From assembly GCF_902712855.1 (NCBI RefSeq), contig NZ_LR743508.1:930001-994000 (forward strand): a stretch of 64,000 nucleotides of DNA, written 5' to 3'. Below, one piece after another: positions 24,078 to 32,486 of this stretch (positions are counted from its first letter, which is position 1; every line of letters starts with the position of its first letter). Source of the DNA: Variovorax paradoxus (GTDB taxonomy: Bacteria > Pseudomonadota > Gammaproteobacteria > Burkholderiales > Burkholderiaceae_C). Made by a program: the position numbers and the translations under genes. The notes under the pieces are model-generated. The model ran no database searches, was not told where the DNA came from, and saw only the letters and a program-made list of their open reading frames with translations.

Positions 24078-25055
24078 TCAGGATTCGGCGGGTTCGATCG
24101 GCACACGGCGCTCGCGCACCGTGAGCCAAGCGCCGGCCGCGCCGCAGACCGCGATCATCGCCATGCCGATGAGCGAGAAGCGGTCGGGCACATGGGAAAA
24201 GATGAGCCAGCCGCCCAGCATCGCGAAGGCAATCTGCGCGTAGAGATACGGTGTGAGCGTGGACGCCGGCGCGCGCTGGTAGGCCAGGATCAGCATGAAG
24301 TGTCCCACCGTTCCCATGAAACCCATCAGGCACAGCAGGGCCCACCATTCCCACGAGGGCAGGGCGGTCCAGGCGAAGGGCACGGCCACCGAGGCGATCA
24401 GCGTGCCGACCCAGCCCGTGTAGAAGTGCATCGTCAGCGGGTTCTCGGTCTGCGCCAGCTTGCTGGTGAGCACCTGGAACCAGGCGTTGGTCAGCACGAG
24501 CCCCAGCGGCAAAAGGATGGCCCAGCTGAAGGCGCCGCCGCCCGGGCGCAGGATCACCAGCGTGCCCGCGAAGCCGCCCGCCACCAGCGACCAGCGCAGC
24601 GGCGAGACGTGCTCCTTCAGCGTGGTGGCCGCCAGCAGCGTGATGACCAGCGGCGCGATCAGCACGATCGAGGTGAACTCGGCCAGCGGCATGTAGCGCA
24701 GGCTCAGGAAGGCGAAGACGCTGGAGGCCAGCAGCAGCGCGCCGCGCAGCGCCTGGTAGCGCGGGTGCCGCGTGCGCAGCAGCGCGGTGCCGTGCAGCGG
24801 CAGCAGCACCAGCGTGGTGGCCACCGCCTGGAAGGCGTAACGGAACCAGACGCCCATGAGGATCGGCACGCCGAGCGTGGAGTACTTGGTGGCCGTGTCG
24901 AGCGTGGCGAAGCAGGCCACGGCCAGCACCACGAGGCCGATGCCGGCAAGGATGCGTTCCGACTCTGCACTGATGCTCTTCTGCGCCGCGGCGCGTGCAT
25001 TGACCAGCGCGGCGGTGGCTGCGCTGTCGGTGCCGGGCCCGGGGCTCTGGCTCAC
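24078..25055 (-). CDS. EamA/DMT-family transporter
   Basis: A 325-residue drug/metabolite transporter with about ten helices arranged as two EamA repeats (GIGLVVLAVACFATLDTAT and the second half from AILLPLGLVLTNAWFQVLTS). The start GTG at 25055 overlaps the stop of the upstream PHP gene (GTGA), which indicates translational coupling and is why the shorter start is chosen over an upstream arginine-rich leader. It probably exports a small metabolite; the substrate is unknown. Confidence 0.86.
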   Translation of the reverse strand: MSQSPGPGTDSAATAALVNARAAAQKSISAESERILAGIGLVVLAVACFATLDTATKYSTLGVPILMGVWFRYAFQAVATTLVLLPLHGTALLRTRHPRYQALRGALLLASSVFAFLSLRYMPLAEFTSIVLIAPLVITLLAATTLKEHVSPLRWSLVAGGFAGTLVILRPGGGAFSWAILLPLGLVLTNAWFQVLTSKLAQTENPLTMHFYTGWVGTLIASVAVPFAWTALPSWEWWALLCLMGFMGTVGHFMLILAYQRAPASTLTPYLYAQIAFAMLGGWLIFSHVPDRFSLIGMAMIAVCGAAGAWLTVRERRVPIEPAES

Positions 25056-25909
25056 TGCTGGATGCGGTCGCCGAGCAGTTCCCACACCGGCGTGAGCGCA
25101 CCGGGCAACGGTGGCAGCTTGCCGAGGTCGCAATGGCTTTCGTCGGGGCTGTGGAAATCGCTGCCGCGCGAGGCGGCGAAATCGAATTCGAGCGCCTTGT
25201 CGGCGTATTCGACGTATTCGGCCGGCGTGTGGCTGCCCGTGACCACCTCGATCGCCTTGCCGCCGTGCGTCTTGAACTCGAGGAACAGCGCGTATTCCTC
25301 GTTGGCGGTGAACTTGTAGCGGCCGGGGTGCGCGATCACCGCCATGCCCTTGGCGGCGGTGATCCAGGTGACGGCGTCCTTCAGCGTGGCCCAGCGATGC
25401 GGCACGTAGCCCGGCTTGCCTTCGGTGAGGTACTTGCGGAACACCTCGGGCGTGTCGCGGCAGTGGCCCTGCTCGACGAGGAAGCGCGCGAAGTGCGTGC
25501 GCGAGATGAGTTCGGGGTTGCCGACGAACCTCAGCGCGCCTTCGTAGGCGCCGTGGATGCCGACCTTGGCCAGCCCCTCGGACATTTCCTGTGCGCGCTT
25601 GCCGCGCCCGCCGCGCGTGTCGTACAGGCCTTGCGAGATGGCCGCGTCGTCGGGGTCGAAGCCCAGGCCGACGATGTGAACCGTTTCGCCCGCGAACGTG
25701 ACCGAAATCTCGGTGCCTGTGAGGTAGCGCATGCCGTTCGCACGGGCTGCTGCAGCGGCGCGGTGCTGTCCGCCGATCTCGTCGTGGTCGGTGAGCGCCC
25801 AGAGCTCGACGCCGTTGCCGGCCGCGCGCGCGGCCAGTTCTTCGGGCGTCAGCGTGCCGTCGGAGACCACGGAGTGGCAGTGAAGATCGGCATTGAGGAT
25901 GGAGGACAC
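25052..25909 (-). CDS. PHP-domain phosphoesterase, RNase AM/YciV-like
   Basis: A 285-residue PHP-domain metal-dependent phosphoesterase. The HxH motif ADLHCHSVVSDG opens the protein; LWALTDHDEIGG, the mid-protein RTHFARFLVEQGH and the C-terminal SRGSDFHSPDE complete the usual metal-ligand set. This pattern matches the YciV/TrpH family, whose members hydrolyse 3',5'-nucleoside bisphosphates and trim 5' RNA ends. It is the first gene of the leftward run PHP-EamA-YciO-M50-trpS. Confidence 0.88.
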   Translation of the reverse strand: MSSILNADLHCHSVVSDGTLTPEELAARAAGNGVELWALTDHDEIGGQHRAAAAARANGMRYLTGTEISVTFAGETVHIVGLGFDPDDAAISQGLYDTRGGRGKRAQEMSEGLAKVGIHGAYEGALRFVGNPELISRTHFARFLVEQGHCRDTPEVFRKYLTEGKPGYVPHRWATLKDAVTWITAAKGMAVIAHPGRYKFTANEEYALFLEFKTHGGKAIEVVTGSHTPAEYVEYADKALEFDFAASRGSDFHSPDESHCDLGKLPPLPGALTPVWELLGDRIQQ

Positions 25910-26006
25910 CCCTGCATTCTATGGGGTCTGGAACATCGGTGCGGGCGCGTGGATGCTGCGCGATGCGCTACTAAATAAATAGCATTACTGCGCCGCTGGA
26001 CGCGGC

Positions 26007-27050
26007 TCAGCGCTGCTTGCGAAAAGCCGCCCAGGCCGCCACCGCGGTGAAGCTGGCGACGATCGCCACCACGATCCAGAAGCCGTGCTTGTGGTCCGCC
26101 AGCGGAATGCCGCCCACGTTCATGCCGAACAGGCCGGCGAGGATGTTGATCGGCAGCGCCAGCACCGTGACCACCGTCAGCACGAACAGGCTGCGGTTGT
26201 TGTCCTCGTTGACGTTGGCGGCTATTTCTTCCTGCAGCAGCTTGATGCGTTCCTGCAGCGCCTGCATGTCGCGCAGCACCACCGAGAACTCCTCGGTCGA
26301 GCCGCGCAGCGCCTGCGCGTCGGGCTCGGCCATCCAGGCCGGCGGCCCCTGGAGCAGGCGGAACAGCGCCGCCGGCTCCGGGGCCAGCAGGCGCTGCAGC
26401 CGCACCAGCAGCCGGCGCAGCACGCCCAGGCGCGCGCGCTTGTGGTCGAGGCGGCCCGCCAAAAGTTCGTCTTCGATGCGGTCGATGCGCGCGGTGACAC
26501 CGCGCACGATCTTCACCAGCACGTCGGCCTGCGCACGCAGCAGGTGTTCCAGCAGTTCGGTGCTCGAGCGCGGCGCGTCGCCGGCCTTCACCGCAGTGCG
26601 CAGCGTGTCGACCGAACGCAGCGGCTTGGTGCGTGCGGTGACCACCAGGCGCGGACCCACGCTGAGCCACAGCGTGGAGATGTCTGAGGGCTCGAAGCTG
26701 AATTCGAAGTGCACGTCGTTGATGACGGCGATCAGCGAGTCGTCCGCGCGCTCGATGCGGGTGGAGGGCAGGCCCTCGTGCAGCGTCTCGTAGAAGGTGT
26801 CCGACAGGTTGGCGTGCCGCAGCAGCCAGCGCTCCGCGTGGGCATGGCTGAGGTTGAAATGCAGCCAGACGTAGGCCGGGTCTTCCTCGGTGCATTCGCG
26901 CCCGCGCTCCTCGGCCAGCCAGGCCGCGGCCTGCGCCGAGTCGATGGCCCGCGCGGGCTCGGGCGCGGAAGGGTCGAACAGGTAGCCGGAGATCAGCCCG
27001 GCTTCGTCGCCGCCGTAGGACTGGGCGGCGAGATCATGGAATGCCGACAA
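26007..27050 (-). CDS. CorA/ZntB-family divalent cation transporter
   Basis: A 347-residue pentameric-type channel/transporter. The large soluble N-terminal part is followed by a long helix rich in charged residues and two C-terminal membrane helices (SLFVLTVVTVLALPINILAGL and HGFWIVVAIVASFTAVAAW). The signature GMN is at residues 309-311 (LFGMNVGGIP), as GMNVGG typical of the ZntB/CorA-II side. It moves Mg2+, Zn2+ or similar ions across the inner membrane; sequence does not settle which. It lies 10 bp downstream of the Pit phosphate transporter on the same strand, which is suggestive since Pit carries metal-phosphate complexes. Confidence 0.9.
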   Translation of the reverse strand: MSAFHDLAAQSYGGDEAGLISGYLFDPSAPEPARAIDSAQAAAWLAEERGRECTEEDPAYVWLHFNLSHAHAERWLLRHANLSDTFYETLHEGLPSTRIERADDSLIAVINDVHFEFSFEPSDISTLWLSVGPRLVVTARTKPLRSVDTLRTAVKAGDAPRSSTELLEHLLRAQADVLVKIVRGVTARIDRIEDELLAGRLDHKRARLGVLRRLLVRLQRLLAPEPAALFRLLQGPPAWMAEPDAQALRGSTEEFSVVLRDMQALQERIKLLQEEIAANVNEDNNRSLFVLTVVTVLALPINILAGLFGMNVGGIPLADHKHGFWIVVAIVASFTAVAAWAAFRKQR

Positions 27051-27060
27051 GGTGCGTGAT

Positions 27061-28719
27061 TCAGAAGATGCGGGTGAACAGCCAGTAGAGCGAGCCCGAC
27101 AGCAGCATGGCCACCGGCAGCGTCAGCACCCAGGCCAGCGCGAGGTTGCGCAGCGTGGACATCTGCAGCCCCGATCCGCTGGCCGTCATGGTGCCGGCCA
27201 CGCCGGAAGAAAGCACGTGCGTGGTCGACACCGGCAGCCCGTACATGTCGGCCGCGCCGATGGTGATCATGGCCACCACCTCGGCCGATGCGCCCTGCGC
27301 GTAGCTCAGGTGGGTCTTGCCGATCTTCTCGCCCACGGTGACCACGATGCGCTTCCAGCCGATCATGGTGCCCAGGCCCAGCGCGATGGCCACGGCCACC
27401 TTGACCCACATCGGGATGAAGCGCGTCGCGCTGTCGAGTTCGTCGCGGAACGCCAGCACGCGCATCTTCGTGTCCGCGTCGAACCTGGCGGCGCCGCTCT
27501 TGTCGAGGTGGCGGATGGCTTCGGAGGCCAGGTACATGTCGTTGCGCACGTTGGCCACCGCTTCGGCAGGCACCGCGGCCAGCGAGCCGTGCTTGCGCAC
27601 CTGGTCGCCGATGCTGCCGGCGGTGGCGGCCAGCGCCGGCACCACGGCCGGGCTGAACTCGCGGGTGCGCACATAGGTGGCGAGCGTGGCGCGCGCCGCT
27701 TCGGGCTGCACGGCCGCCTGCGGCGCGGCGCCTTGCGCGGGCAGCGAAGTCGGCACGCTGCGGGCCAGCGCGCTCTGCGCCATCTCGGCCACCGCCACGA
27801 ACCTGACGGTCTCGTTGGCGGGCATCGCGCGGTTGAGGGCATAGGCCATCGGCACCGTGCCCACCAGGATCAGCATGATCAGGCCCATGCCCTTCTGGCC
27901 GTCGTTGGAACCGTGTGCGAACGACACGCCGGTGCAGGTCAGGATCAGCAGGCCGCGGATCCACCACGGCGGCGGCTCGCTGCCCTTGGGTTCTTCATAC
28001 AGGGCGCGGTTCTTCACGAAGGCGCGAAGCGCCAGCAGCAGCAGCGCGGCACAGCCGAAGCCGACCACCGGCGACAGCAGCAGCGAATAGCCCACCTTGG
28101 TGGCCTGCGCCCAGTCGACACCGCTGGTGCCGTCGCGCCCGTGCATGAGCGCATTGGCCACGCCCACGCCGATGATCGAGCCGATCAGCGTGTGCGAGGA
28201 CGACGCCGGCAGCCCCAGCCACCAGGTGCCCAGGTTCCAGATGATGGCGGCGATCAGCAGCGCGAACACCATCGCGAAGCCCGCCCCGGAGCCGACCTGC
28301 AGGATCAGCTCCACCGGCAGCAGCGCGATGATGCCGAAGGCCACCGCGCCGCTGGACACCAGCACGCCCAGGAAATTGAAGAAGCCCGACCACACCACCG
28401 CGAAGTTGGGCGGCAGCGAGTGGGTATAGATGACCGTGGCCACGGCGTTGGCCGTGTCATGGAAGCCGTTGACGAATTCGAAGCCCAGCGCGATCAGCAG
28501 CGCCACGCCCAGCAGGATGTAGGGCACCCAGGTGGTGGTGGGCGCGCCCGACGCGCTCACGTCGCCGACCAGGCTCCATGCGGTGAACAGCAACCCCGCG
28601 GCCAGCAGGCCCACGAAGGTGATCAGCGTGAGCGGACCGGGCTTGGCATCGAGCTTGGGCCGGTGCGCGGCGCCGGACGCCGGCGGCATCTCGGCGTGGG
28701 GGGCGGCGAGGGTGTTCAT
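27061..28719 (-). CDS. inorganic phosphate transporter, PiT family
   Basis: A 552-residue low-affinity phosphate (metal-phosphate:H+) symporter. The two inverted signatures are clear: GFHDTANAVATVIYTHSL in the N-terminal half and FAHGSNDGQKGMG in the middle, with a second copy of the fold at the end (GLPVSTTHVLSSGVAGT). A long soluble insert (about residues 300-420) separates the halves, as in bacterial PitA. The ATG at 28719 opens a short soluble leader; the longer open frame upstream is antisense to ppk2. It is divergent from polyphosphate kinase 2, with Pho-box-like repeats between the two. Confidence 0.93.
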   Translation of the reverse strand: MNTLAAPHAEMPPASGAAHRPKLDAKPGPLTLITFVGLLAAGLLFTAWSLVGDVSASGAPTTTWVPYILLGVALLIALGFEFVNGFHDTANAVATVIYTHSLPPNFAVVWSGFFNFLGVLVSSGAVAFGIIALLPVELILQVGSGAGFAMVFALLIAAIIWNLGTWWLGLPASSSHTLIGSIIGVGVANALMHGRDGTSGVDWAQATKVGYSLLLSPVVGFGCAALLLLALRAFVKNRALYEEPKGSEPPPWWIRGLLILTCTGVSFAHGSNDGQKGMGLIMLILVGTVPMAYALNRAMPANETVRFVAVAEMAQSALARSVPTSLPAQGAAPQAAVQPEAARATLATYVRTREFSPAVVPALAATAGSIGDQVRKHGSLAAVPAEAVANVRNDMYLASEAIRHLDKSGAARFDADTKMRVLAFRDELDSATRFIPMWVKVAVAIALGLGTMIGWKRIVVTVGEKIGKTHLSYAQGASAEVVAMITIGAADMYGLPVSTTHVLSSGVAGTMTASGSGLQMSTLRNLALAWVLTLPVAMLLSGSLYWLFTRIF

Positions 28720-28769
28720 GACGGCGGATTTCTGAGGTGTTGGTATGCCGCGGATGGTGTTCCGGCCAT

Positions 28770-28786
28770 ATGACAACTTTGTGTCG
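28770..28786 (-). promoter_or_regulatory. Pho-box-like direct repeat, pit side
   Basis: On the minus strand CGACAC and TGTCAT are spaced 11 bases apart, 51 bp upstream of pit. TGTCAT matches the core of the PhoB half-site (CTGTCAT) and 11-base periodicity is the PhoB layout. The first half-site is a weak match. Inference. Confidence 0.4.
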
Positions 28787-28809
28787 GGGCTTGTAAAAGA
28801 GCGTTTGTC

Positions 28810-28826
28810 CGTCACGCCGTCGTCAT
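28810..28826 (+). promoter_or_regulatory. Pho-box-like direct repeat, ppk2 side
   Basis: CGTCAC and CGTCAT are spaced 11 bases apart on the plus strand, about 52 bp upstream of ppk2. Both resemble CTGTCAT-type PhoB half-sites, and the geometry mirrors the site on the pit side. Inference. Confidence 0.4.
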
Positions 28827-28878
28827 ACAGGCAGCGCAGCATGCTTTTTTCTTCGCCTTCACTTTCGAGCTTTCCATC

Positions 28879-29808
28879 ATGCTGACCAGCGCCCTCCCGG
28901 ACCATGAAGACCTGATGCAACGCATCGCCCGCGACCTGATCGACAGCTACGACGAAGAACTCGAGCTCGAGATCGAGGACCGCAACATCGACGGCCTCGA
29001 CCCCTCCGCGGCCGGCGCGCCGAGCTCCGCCGACAAGGCGGCGCGCCAGGCCTACTTCAAGGAACTGTTCCGCCTGCAGGGCGAACTGGTGAAGCTGCAG
29101 GACTGGGTGCAGCACAGCAAGCAGAAGGTCGTCATCCTGTTCGAGGGCCGCGACGCGGCCGGCAAGGGCGGTGTCATCAAGCGCATCACCCAGCGCCTGA
29201 ACCCGCGCGTGGCCCGCGTGGCCGCGCTGCCGGCGCCCAACGACCGCGAACGCACCCAGTGGTACTTCCAGCGCTACGTGGCCCATCTGCCGGCCGCCGG
29301 CGAGATGGTGCTGTTCGACCGCAGCTGGTACAACCGCGCTGGCGTCGAGCGCGTGATGGGCTTCTGCACCGACGACGAATACGAGGAGTTCTTCCGCACC
29401 GTACCCGAGTTCGAGAAGATGCTCGGCCGCTCGGGCATCAAGCTCATCAAGTACTGGTTCTCCATCACCGACGACGAGCAGCACATGCGCTTCCTCGGCC
29501 GCATCCACGACCCGCTGAAGCAATGGAAGCTCAGCCCGATGGACCTCGAGAGCCGCCGCCGCTGGGAGGAATACACCAAGGCCAAGGAAATCATGCTCGA
29601 GCGCACCCACATCCCCGAGGCGCCGTGGTGGGTGGTGCAGGCGGTCGACAAGAAGAAGGCGCGGCTGAACTGCATCAGCCATCTGCTTGGCCAGCTGCCG
29701 TACAGCGAGGTGCCGCATCCGCCGATCGCGCTGCCCGAGCGCGAGCGTCATGCCGATTACCTGCGCCAGCCGGTTCCGGCCAGCATGATCGTTCCCGAGA
29801 TTTATTGA
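28879..29808 (+). CDS. ppk2: polyphosphate kinase 2
   Basis: A 309-residue PPK2-family kinase that transfers phosphate between polyphosphate and nucleotides. Walker A is GRDAAGKGG (residues 90-98), Walker B/lid region is VLFDRSWYNRAGVERVMGF, and SPMDLESRRRWEEYTKAKE is the usual C-terminal helix; one PPK2 domain is present, preceded by an acidic leader (DSYDEELELEIED). It is divergent from the Pit phosphate transporter, coupling phosphate uptake with polyphosphate metabolism. Whether it favours GDP, ADP or AMP cannot be read directly. Confidence 0.95.
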   Translation: MLTSALPDHEDLMQRIARDLIDSYDEELELEIEDRNIDGLDPSAAGAPSSADKAARQAYFKELFRLQGELVKLQDWVQHSKQKVVILFEGRDAAGKGGVIKRITQRLNPRVARVAALPAPNDRERTQWYFQRYVAHLPAAGEMVLFDRSWYNRAGVERVMGFCTDDEYEEFFRTVPEFEKMLGRSGIKLIKYWFSITDDEQHMRFLGRIHDPLKQWKLSPMDLESRRRWEEYTKAKEIMLERTHIPEAPWWVVQAVDKKKARLNCISHLLGQLPYSEVPHPPIALPERERHADYLRQPVPASMIVPEIY

Positions 29809-29920
29809 CCGGCGCCCAAGCCCGCGCACTTCGCGCCGCGCCGGCGCCTCCGTCACGGAGGTCCAGCCGGGGGCTTTGCGCGGTGCTAGGTAGGGCGGCG
29901 CTTTGCCCTCACACTGCGCC

Positions 29921-30976
29921 ATGGCCCGCCGCTCCACCGCTTCCGTCTTCGCCCGCGCCTACGAGCGCAACCTGAAGGCGCTGACCAGGCTCACGCTGAG
30001 CAACAGCAAGCGGGTGGCTGGGCAGGTGAAGCGCGCCACTGCCAAGCGCCTGAAGCCGCCGCCGGGGCGCGGCGACTGGCTCAGCGGCATGGCCGTGGGG
30101 GCGGGCGGCGCACGCGGATATCACCTCTTCCGGCCCGCCAACCTTCAACTACAGCCCGGCGAGCGCCTGCCGCTGATGGTCATGCTGCACGGCTGCGGCC
30201 AGACCGGGCGCGACTTCGCGGCCAGCACGCGCATGAACGCACTGGCGGTGCGGCAGCGCTTCCTGGTGCTCTACCCCGAGCAGGACCGGCTCGCCCATCC
30301 GCAAGGCTGCTGGAACTGGTACGAGCGCCGCTCCGGCAAGGCCGATGCCGAGGCCGCCACCCTGATGGCCGCGATCGACCAGGCCTGCCTGCTGTATCCG
30401 GCCGATCGCGACCGCGTCGCCGTGGCGGGCCTGTCGGCCGGCGCGAGCATGGCCGCCCTGCTGGCCACGCGCTACCCGCACCGCTTTCGCGCCGTTGTCA
30501 TGCATTCGGGCGTGGCGCCCGGCGCCGCCAGGTCGTCGGCCACGGCGCTCGGCGCGATGCGGGGGCAGAACGTGCCGCCGATGCCCACCACCGCGGTCGG
30601 CAAGGCGATGGGCGCTGCCGCCGTGTTCGCCACCTTGCCCCCGATGCTGGTGCTGCACGGTGACGCCGACGCCGTGGTCTCGCCCAGCAACGCGGTCAGC
30701 AGCGCCGCCGTGTGGGCCACGGCCATCGGCGCGCGGCCGGGCCTGCCGCGCGAGATGCAGCGCGGCAAGCGCCGCCCGATGCGCGTGACCGACTTCAGGC
30801 GCAAGGGCCGTACGCTGGTCACGCTCTGCGAGATCGCGGGGCTCGGGCATTCGTGGAGCGGCGGCGCGGCGAAGCTGCTGTTCAGCGATCCCGAAGGCCC
30901 GGACGCCACACGCATGGCGTGGGCTTTTGCCAGCGCGCAGTTCAAGGCCGCGGCCAAGGCCGCAGCCAAGGCCTGA
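29921..30976 (+). CDS. PHB-depolymerase-family esterase
   Basis: A 351-residue alpha/beta hydrolase of the extracellular PHB depolymerase (type 1 catalytic domain) family. The oxyanion region is MVMLHGCGQTGRDFA, the nucleophile elbow is AGLSAGASMA (Ser172), LVLHGDADAVVSP carries the Asp, and GLGHSWSGG holds the His (His310). The N-terminus is basic and not a clear signal peptide, so export is doubtful and the enzyme may be an intracellular esterase instead. The ATG at 29921 is preferred to an upstream in-frame codon. It is convergent with the AraC gene, 15 bp apart. Confidence 0.87.
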   Translation: MARRSTASVFARAYERNLKALTRLTLSNSKRVAGQVKRATAKRLKPPPGRGDWLSGMAVGAGGARGYHLFRPANLQLQPGERLPLMVMLHGCGQTGRDFAASTRMNALAVRQRFLVLYPEQDRLAHPQGCWNWYERRSGKADAEAATLMAAIDQACLLYPADRDRVAVAGLSAGASMAALLATRYPHRFRAVVMHSGVAPGAARSSATALGAMRGQNVPPMPTTAVGKAMGAAAVFATLPPMLVLHGDADAVVSPSNAVSSAAVWATAIGARPGLPREMQRGKRRPMRVTDFRRKGRTLVTLCEIAGLGHSWSGGAAKLLFSDPEGPDATRMAWAFASAQFKAAAKAAAKA

Positions 30977-30991
30977 GAACCGGCGCACGCG

Positions 30992-31918
30992 CTATGCCGC
31001 GACGCCTTCGCGCGCCGCGGTGCGCCACGCGCCGGGCGCCATGCCCTTCTCGCGCCTGAAGGCCTTGCTGAAAGCGGCCTCCGACGCATAACCCACCGCA
31101 CCGGCGATCGTGCCCACGGCCGCGTCGCCCTGGCCGAGCATGTTGCAGGCCTTGAAGATGCGCCACTGCGTGAGGTATTCGAGCGGCGCCTGCCCCACGC
31201 GCTCGCGAAAGCGCTGCGCGAAGGCCGAGCGCGACATGCTTGCGGCCGAAGCCAGCGATTCGACGGTCCAGCCGCGCGCGATGTCCTTGTGCATGGCCCG
31301 CAGCGCCGGGCCGATGCGCGCATCGGCCAGCGCCGCGAGCCAGCCGGTCTGCGCGTCGCCGCTCGCCGCGACGTGGGCACGCACCGCCTGCACGAACACG
31401 ATGTCGGCCAGCCGGCTCACGAGCAGGCCGGAGCCCAGGCCGGGTTCGCCGGTTTCCATCGCCAGCAGTTGCAGCGTGCCCTGCAGCGCGAGCGCGCGGG
31501 CCTGTTCCATCTTCACGTGCAGCAGCACCGGCAGCAGGTCGAGCAACGGCCGGGCGGCGCGCCGGTCGAAATGGAACCAGCCGCAGATCACCGAGGCCGC
31601 CGTCCCCGTGCCGCCGAGTTCCACCAGCCCGCCGATGCGGTCGCGCACCACCGAGGCGCAGCTCACCGTGGGTGTGTTCGGATGGTCGCGCAGCACGTAC
31701 GGCGTGCCGTGCGCCAGCACGTAGCAGTCGCCGGCCGCCAGTGCCACCGGCTGCGCGACGCCCGCGACTTCGAGCAGGCAGCCGCCGCGCACCACCAGCC
31801 CGAAGCGCGCGCTGTCGCCGCCGGCCAGGGCGACGCCCCAGGGCGCGCCGGCTTCCAGCCGGGCGTACAGCGCACTGCTCACGCGCATGGCAGCGAAGAC
31901 GTCGTCGAGCGGGTCCAT
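30992..31918 (-). CDS. AraC-family regulator with cupin sensor domain
   Basis: A 308-residue AraC/XylS-type activator. An N-terminal cupin-like effector domain (residues about 5-190, with GDCYVLAHGTPYVL) is followed by the two helix-turn-helices WTVESLASAASMSRSAFAQR and GAVGYASEAAFSKAFRRE. The ATG at 31918 is chosen since it begins a typical AraC leader. It is divergent from a SnoaL-like gene and an MFS transporter further downstream, which are its likely targets. Confidence 0.9.
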   Translation of the reverse strand: MDPLDDVFAAMRVSSALYARLEAGAPWGVALAGGDSARFGLVVRGGCLLEVAGVAQPVALAAGDCYVLAHGTPYVLRDHPNTPTVSCASVVRDRIGGLVELGGTGTAASVICGWFHFDRRAARPLLDLLPVLLHVKMEQARALALQGTLQLLAMETGEPGLGSGLLVSRLADIVFVQAVRAHVAASGDAQTGWLAALADARIGPALRAMHKDIARGWTVESLASAASMSRSAFAQRFRERVGQAPLEYLTQWRIFKACNMLGQGDAAVGTIAGAVGYASEAAFSKAFRREKGMAPGAWRTAAREGVAA

Positions 31919-32033
31919 GGAGGCTCCTGAAACGGTGGACGAATGGACAAGATTTTCGGTTTGCCGAGGATTCACTGTCCAGCCGGCGCCGCAGAAACTG
32001 CGGCTCACCTTCTCGAACCCACAGGAGCACACC

Positions 32034-32408
32034 ATGGATTTCAACGAACTCGCCGACCGGTACGTCGCCGTCTGGAACGAGACCGATGCCACCGCCCGCC
32101 GCGCCGCCATCGCCGGCCTCTGGGGGCCGGACGGCGAACACCATGTGCGCACGCTGCACGCCAGGGGCCACGACGCGCTGCAGCAGCGCGTGACCGGCTC
32201 GCACGAGAAGAACGTGCGCGACGCGGGCTTCCGCTTCCTCCGCGCCGGCGACGCGCAGTTCCTGAACGGCACGGTCATGTTCCATTGGCACATGGTCCCG
32301 GCCGCGGGCGGCCCGGTGGCCGCGCTTGGGCTCGACTTCCTGGTGCTTGCAGCGGACGGGCGCATCGCCACCGACTACCAGTTCATCCTGCCGACGCCTT
32401 CGGCCTGA
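32034..32408 (+). CDS. SnoaL/NTF2-like protein
   Basis: A 124-residue NTF2-fold protein: MDFNELADRYVAVWNETDAT, RRAAIAGLWGPDGEHHV, and a C-terminal LDFLVLAADGRIATDYQF. Such proteins bind or isomerise small molecules in a cone-shaped pocket, often as dimers. The ATG at 32034 follows CAGGAG. It lies between the divergent AraC regulator and a DHA2-type pump, suggesting a role with the transported or sensed compound. No catalytic residues can be assigned. Confidence 0.8.
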   Translation: MDFNELADRYVAVWNETDATARRAAIAGLWGPDGEHHVRTLHARGHDALQQRVTGSHEKNVRDAGFRFLRAGDAQFLNGTVMFHWHMVPAAGGPVAALGLDFLVLAADGRIATDYQFILPTPSA

Positions 32409-32486
32409 ACCTCCGATGCGCCCTCCGGCGATGACCTCCCGGGTCATTGCCGCAGCGCGCCCTGCCATCCAACACTCGGGGCCACC

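Noticed and set aside
29809..29920. CGCGCACTTCGCG segment after ppk2 as a fifth hairpin-repeat copy
   Set aside because: Only a few bases match the 91-bp element; the rest does not align.
27061..29937. A 958-codon leftward frame including Pit
   Set aside because: Its first 400 codons are antisense to ppk2; Pit begins at 28719.
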